Below, one piece after another: positions 6,439-8,891 of a stretch of 8,891 nt of DNA (its first letter is position 1; every line of letters begins with the position of its first letter). The position numbers and the translations under genes were made by a program. Source of the DNA: Chloroflexota bacterium (GTDB lineage: Bacteria; Chloroflexota; Anaerolineae; Anaerolineales; UBA4823). The notes under the pieces were generated by a model. The model saw only the letters and a list, made by a program, of their open reading frames with translations, searched no databases and had not been told where the DNA came from. Location of the stretch: NCBI GenBank assembly GCA_012798185.1, contig JAAZNS010000297.1, positions 1 to 8,891 on the forward strand, written 5' to 3'.

Positions 6439-7296
6439 TCACCTCTTCTCATGGTAAACCAGCTCGGTATTGCCCAGTTTGAGCGTCTGCCTGTTTTTCA
6501 AAATAGCTTGTTCGATTTTCTTATTATTGATGAAAGTGCCGTTCATGCTCATATCTTTCAGGTTGAAGTGTGTGTCTGCTCCTTTGAGCAGTGCATGTTG
6601 GGGGGCAATATCTGGATCGGGTAATACGATATCCGATTTGAGCGGACTGCTGCCGATGAACGCTGAGGGAGCTTCTGTCTTCATGAATTTATCCAGAATA
6701 AACTCGCTGCCCTTAAGTTTTCCGGAAGTGACCTCCAGCCAGGCTCGCGAAAGGAGGTAGACGATCAGGGCGATAAACACACCCACCGAAGCCCCTAAAA
6801 GAAGCAGCCCGGCAGCTTTTCCCAACAGAGGATCTTTCAGCCAGGTGCGGGTGCTCTCCAGCAGCATACCGCCAAAAGCGCCACCTAAAAAACCGCCCAA
6901 GGCGCCTTTCCACATCTGGCTGCCGCTGGTAAATCCACCAGCGATGCCAATTAATAAGCCAAACAAACTCCAGCCCAGAGCGCGCCCCCAGACCTGCGCG
7001 CCGGTCAGCTGGAACAGCCCTTCTGCGATGGGCAAGCCAAGAGCACCGCCCGCCATACCTAACAATCCGCTGAACAGACAAGCTCTGGCAGTTTGTACTA
7101 TGTTATGAGTGAGCAATGCTTCACCCAATCCAATAACCGCGCCAATACATAAACCGATCAAGGCGCCAGCGATAATTTCGCTGAGATAGACGCTTGGGGT
7201 GAATGACAACCCCAGCAGGTTGCTGGCTTGCCAGGCAATCACCCCACCAATAGCACCTAAAACAGCATAGTAATATAACCGCATCATACGGCTCAT
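6439..7296 (-). CDS. Polytopic membrane protein with C-terminal FHA domain
   Basis: 285 aa. The first about 185 residues contain roughly six Gly/Ala-rich TM helices (about 7-28, 38-60, 69-92, 103-123, 129-146, 158-182) with many GxxxG-like contacts. They match no transporter family I can name. The C-terminus (about 199-283) is an FHA domain, with FIGSS (213-217), APQH (231-234) and a clear MNGTFIN (251-257). FHA domains bind phosphothreonine in the cytoplasm. Here the usual GR is GS and the usual Ser before the His is Ala231, so phosphate binding may be weakened or lost, while the NGT loop is intact. GGAGG (7306-7310) lies 9 nt before the ATG. The start overlaps the JAB stop as ATGA, and the VWA gene follows after 3 nt. 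Confidence 0.88.
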   Translation of the reverse strand: MSRMMRLYYYAVLGAIGGVIAWQASNLLGLSFTPSVYLSEIIAGALIGLCIGAVIGLGEALLTHNIVQTARACLFSGLLGMAGGALGLPIAEGLFQLTGAQVWGRALGWSLFGLLIGIAGGFTSGSQMWKGALGGFLGGAFGGMLLESTRTWLKDPLLGKAAGLLLLGASVGVFIALIVYLLSRAWLEVTSGKLKGSEFILDKFMKTEAPSAFIGSSPLKSDIVLPDPDIAPQHALLKGADTHFNLKDMSMNGTFINNKKIEQAILKNRQTLKLGNTELVYHEKR

Positions 7297-7955
7297 AGTT
7301 TTTGTCCTCCAATGACGCTCATTCTTTCTGCGTCTGAGAGTAGATTGCGCCAGTGCACCACGCTGCGCTTCCGCCCATTATTCAGCTCATAGAAGCCGTA
7401 ATAACGCCGCGAATCCAGGGCGCCATCCCGGCGGCGGATGAAAAAACCACCACTGGCGCTATGGGGTTCGATGACCAGCGCCACCTGATGAAGTTCTGGA
7501 AAGAAATTGCGGTGCAGAAAAGTATCGAACTCCGAGAGAAAAATACCCATGCGTGGATGTGTGTGGTACCAGCCCACTACATCCTTGTCCGGGTAGCGCT
7601 CTTGCACTTCGTTATACAGGGCAACCTGACTGTTTTGTGTAAAAGTCAAGTAAGCGCTGCCCTGTCGTGTTTCACGGGCAGGCAGACTGGATTCGATAAC
7701 GATGAACTGCTCACCGGAAGCGCGGTCTGCCCGCCATTTACCAATCAGCCACCCGCCCACCTCGTTATCCAGATCACTGCCGGCGTGGGCGCAAACCCGC
7801 ACAAAAGCGCGCGGTGAAATGAATACGGTCACAGCCTGGTCGTAACCGTTGGCTTCGTAGGGCGACCACCAGCGGGTGGCTCGCTCCAGAGGGATGCGCC
7901 CGCCGCGCGGGTGAACTGCTTCAGGCGGGATCAGGCTGATGCGTGATGTTTCCAT
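7293..7955 (-). CDS. JAB/MPN+ (JAMM) zinc metallopeptidase, probable deubiquitinase-like isopeptidase
   Basis: 220 aa. The JAMM zinc site is complete: Glu65 in NEVGGWLIG, then HTHPRMGIFLSEFD (131-144), which gives H131, H133, S141 and D144 in exact H-x-H-x7-S-x2-D spacing. The core MPN fold spans about 42-185. It is preceded by an about 40-residue basic/aromatic segment and followed by an about 35-residue tail. Family members remove ubiquitin-like proteins from targets or trim their C-termini. The adjacent ubiquitin-like gene ends 3 nt upstream, which makes that protein the obvious substrate. No strong ribosome site is seen before the ATG at 7955; TAACCAATG suggests translational coupling. 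The stop overlaps the FHA gene start by 4 nt. Predicted cytoplasmic (no signal peptide). Confidence 0.93.
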   Translation of the reverse strand: METSRISLIPPEAVHPRGGRIPLERATRWWSPYEANGYDQAVTVFISPRAFVRVCAHAGSDLDNEVGGWLIGKWRADRASGEQFIVIESSLPARETRQGSAYLTFTQNSQVALYNEVQERYPDKDVVGWYHTHPRMGIFLSEFDTFLHRNFFPELHQVALVIEPHSASGGFFIRRRDGALDSRRYYGFYELNNGRKRSVVHWRNLLSDAERMSVIGGQKL

Positions 7956-7958
7956 TGG

Positions 7959-8225
7959 TTACCCGGCAGTAATATCTGCAGTAATGATCAAACGGTCATC
8001 TTGCGGTACCTTTGCGGAAGAAAGCGTTTCGTCTTCCTGAAGCTCACGCCCCAGGGCTTTGCTATCCAGGCGGTAACTGATTGGCCGTCCATCCGGACCA
8101 GTGGTGGGCAGTTCCAGCGATGTAGCAAGCTCGGGGATCAATTCTTTCACTTCCACATCATCGGGTACTTCTGCGGTACGGCTTCCCCCTGAGGGGAGTA
8201 CCAGGGTTACGGGTTTATCTGTCAT
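7959..8225 (-). CDS. Small ubiquitin-like beta-grasp protein (YukD/EsaB-like), C-terminal Gly
   Basis: 88 aa, the size of a single ubiquitin fold. The pattern fits a beta-grasp: strand VTLVLP (6-11), second strand TAEVP (17-21), a helix around VKELIPELATSLEL (26-39), strand ISYRLD (49-54), and final strand DRLIITADI (77-85). The tail ends ITAG, with a single exposed C-terminal Gly and nothing after it. Sequence similarity to ubiquitin is low. The call rests on the fold pattern, size, terminal Gly and neighbours (an E2-like protein upstream, a JAMM peptidase 3 nt downstream). The alternative is a non-conjugated YukD/EsaB-type protein as in type VII secretion; no secretion genes are present. 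GGAGG with 8-nt spacing (8234-8238) supports the ATG at 8225. Confidence 0.8.
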   Translation of the reverse strand: MTDKPVTLVLPSGGSRTAEVPDDVEVKELIPELATSLELPTTGPDGRPISYRLDSKALGRELQEDETLSSAKVPQDDRLIITADITAG

Positions 8226-8310
8226 AGGATTAACCTCCAGTATTTGTTTAATTAAGTTAGCTTAGGCCTTTCTATACATTTATCAACCTCTCGAGAAGGG
8301 TTGTGGATCC
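8226..8310 (-). promoter_or_regulatory. 5' region of the ubiquitin-like operon: ribosome site and weak candidate promoter
   Basis: A good Shine-Dalgarno GGAGG is at 8234-8238. Further up on the minus strand are TTGATA (8285-8280) and, about 16 nt on, TAAGCT. That is a -35-like box with a poor -10. A small inverted repeat around TCTCGAGA lies at 8289-8296. Together with the palindrome behind the E2 gene this suggests the Ubl operon may have its own promoter, but read-through from E2 is equally possible. Confidence 0.3.
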
Positions 8311-8319
8311 AATGTTTAA

Positions 8320-8366
8320 CCCCTTCCCTTGCTCCTCCCCGCAAGCGGGGAGGGGTTGGGGTGGGG
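8320..8366. repeat. GC-rich palindrome directly after the E2-like gene (REP-like copy 3)
   Basis: Core stem CCTCCCCGC (8334-8342) pairs perfectly with GCGGGGAGG (8345-8353) around AA. Outer CCCC (8320-8323) and GGGG (8363-8366) can pair as well. It begins 2 nt after the E2 stop codon on the minus strand. No T-run follows, so it is more like a dispersed REP-type element or mRNA 3'-stabiliser than a classical terminator. Its left arm CCCCTTCCCTTGCT matches 13 of 14 bases at 5240-5253. Confidence 0.65.
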
Positions 8367-8368
8367 TA

Positions 8369-8891
8369 TTATTTCAAACGTATCCTTGCCTTGGCTTCAG
8401 GCTCAGGTTTGCTAATCTTCACCCGTTCAGGGCGGAGCAGCTCGCGTTTATCCACCGGAAAAGCATCTGGGTGTTCTTTGCGGTAAGCGCGGCACCAGCG
8501 GGCTGCCTCGGGGTCCCAAGGAAAAGGCGGCTGGGTTGGGTCGTCGTGGAAATTTTTATATTGCACCATCTCACCAATCATGATCACCAGGCGGTCAAGA
8601 GAACGGCTGGCAGTCCACCAGGCTGCATCGATACACACGGTGGCGTTCAAATGGTTGATATTGGGATGCCACACCGGGGTCAGCCATTTCATGCCCGGCC
8701 AGCGCTGTGGATACTGGTTATGCAGATAGATTTCAACCTGATGTTTATCGCCCAGTCTGGGTTTCCCCTGGCTGTCTACCGAATAGATACCCTTGCACTT
8801 GTAGGTGACAATATACCGTTCGGGTGGTAAGCCCGGCTGCGGCGATTGAGCTTCAAAATCGATCAAATCGCTGCGGGCAACCAGCTCCTGC
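8369..8891 (-). CDS. Ubiquitin-conjugating enzyme E2-fold protein (5' end cut by window)
   Basis: The frame is open to the right edge and reads QELVARSDLIDFEAQ... through a TTG at 8866, so the true start lies outside; at least 174 residues are visible. A PPERYIVTYKCKGIY segment gives the first UBC-fold strands. HQVEIYLHNQYPQRWP follows, then WHPNI with the E2 HPN motif. Nine residues after the motif's Asn is a Cys in ATVCIDAAWW (codon 8633-8635), at the place of the E2 catalytic cysteine. The spacing matches canonical E2s within one residue. A tail with WDPEAARWCRAY and a basic end rich in Lys/Arg/Glu/Pro follows. E2s accept an activated ubiquitin-like protein from an E1 and pass it to targets. 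The downstream Ubl gene is the likely cargo. It is 143 nt from that gene, with a palindrome between them. Confidence 0.85.
   Translation of the reverse strand, partial: QELVARSDLIDFEAQSPQPGLPPERYIVTYKCKGIYSVDSQGKPRLGDKHQVEIYLHNQYPQRWPGMKWLTPVWHPNINHLNATVCIDAAWWTASRSLDRLVIMIGEMVQYKNFHDDPTQPPFPWDPEAARWCRAYRKEHPDAFPVDKRELLRPERVKISKPEPEAKARIRLK

Noticed and set aside
5293..8225. Type VII (ESX/Yuk) secretion locus, because of YukD-like and FHA proteins
   Set aside because: No EssC/EccC FtsK-like ATPase or WXG100 gene is present in the window, while E2 and JAMM neighbours point to a ubiquitin-like pathway.
8303..8830. 175-codon plus-strand ORF opposite the E2-like gene
   Set aside because: Antisense shadow that begins in the palindromic repeat; the minus frame carries the HPN and Cys motifs.
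8864..8866. TTG at 8866 as the start of the E2-like gene
   Set aside because: The frame stays open upstream to the window edge and the upstream residues (LVARSD...) continue plausibly into the fold, so the gene is truncated rather than starting there.
1..8891. CRISPR array, insertion sequence, integrase or att site
   Set aside because: No regularly spaced direct repeats, transposase/integrase motifs or target-site duplications were seen. The only repeats are the three palindromes.

Overview
All convincing genes in this window are on the minus strand, so they read from the right edge to the left. The combination of a lipoprotein SBP_bac_5 with a Pro/Ala/Glu linker, eukaryote-like ubiquitin genes, and GC-rich '...CCCCGCTTGCGGGG...' intergenic palindromes suggests a Chloroflexota (Anaerolineae-like) bacterium. 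That assignment is inferred from gene style; there is no rRNA or other marker here.

Right half (8891 to about 5232): a ubiquitin-like conjugation and deconjugation locus. In transcription order it holds an E2-fold protein with an HPN motif and a candidate catalytic Cys (5' end cut by the window edge), a 143-nt gap with a palindromic element, and then four tightly packed genes. These are a small YukD/ubiquitin-like protein ending in Gly, a JAB/MPN+ metallopeptidase with a complete JAMM motif, a membrane protein with about six TM helices and a C-terminal FHA domain, and an exported, membrane-anchored VWA protein with an intact MIDAS. Junctions of 3 nt, a 4-nt ATGA overlap and 3 nt, then a strong intrinsic terminator after the VWA gene, argue that the last four genes form one operon. 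E2, Ubl and JAMM peptidase together are the core of a prokaryotic ubiquitin-like pathway. The E1-like activator and any E3/RING protein would be expected beyond the right edge. The membrane FHA and VWA partners are the least explained part.

Middle (about 4893-5292): an AT-rich intergenic stretch with the terminator of the first operon, a candidate promoter, and a small hairpin/leader-ORF arrangement ahead of the next gene.

Left half (4892 to 1): an ordinary family-5 (Opp/Dpp-type) ABC importer: lipoprotein substrate-binding protein, a 338-nt gap, permeases of DppB and DppC type, and an OppD/DppD-type ATPase that runs off the left edge. The last three genes are translationally coupled. A second ATPase (OppF/DppF type) would be expected further left.

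Three related GC-rich palindromes (3128-3184, 5240-5272, 8320-8366) sit in the same orientation just downstream of three stop codons, which suggests a dispersed 3'-end repeat family.
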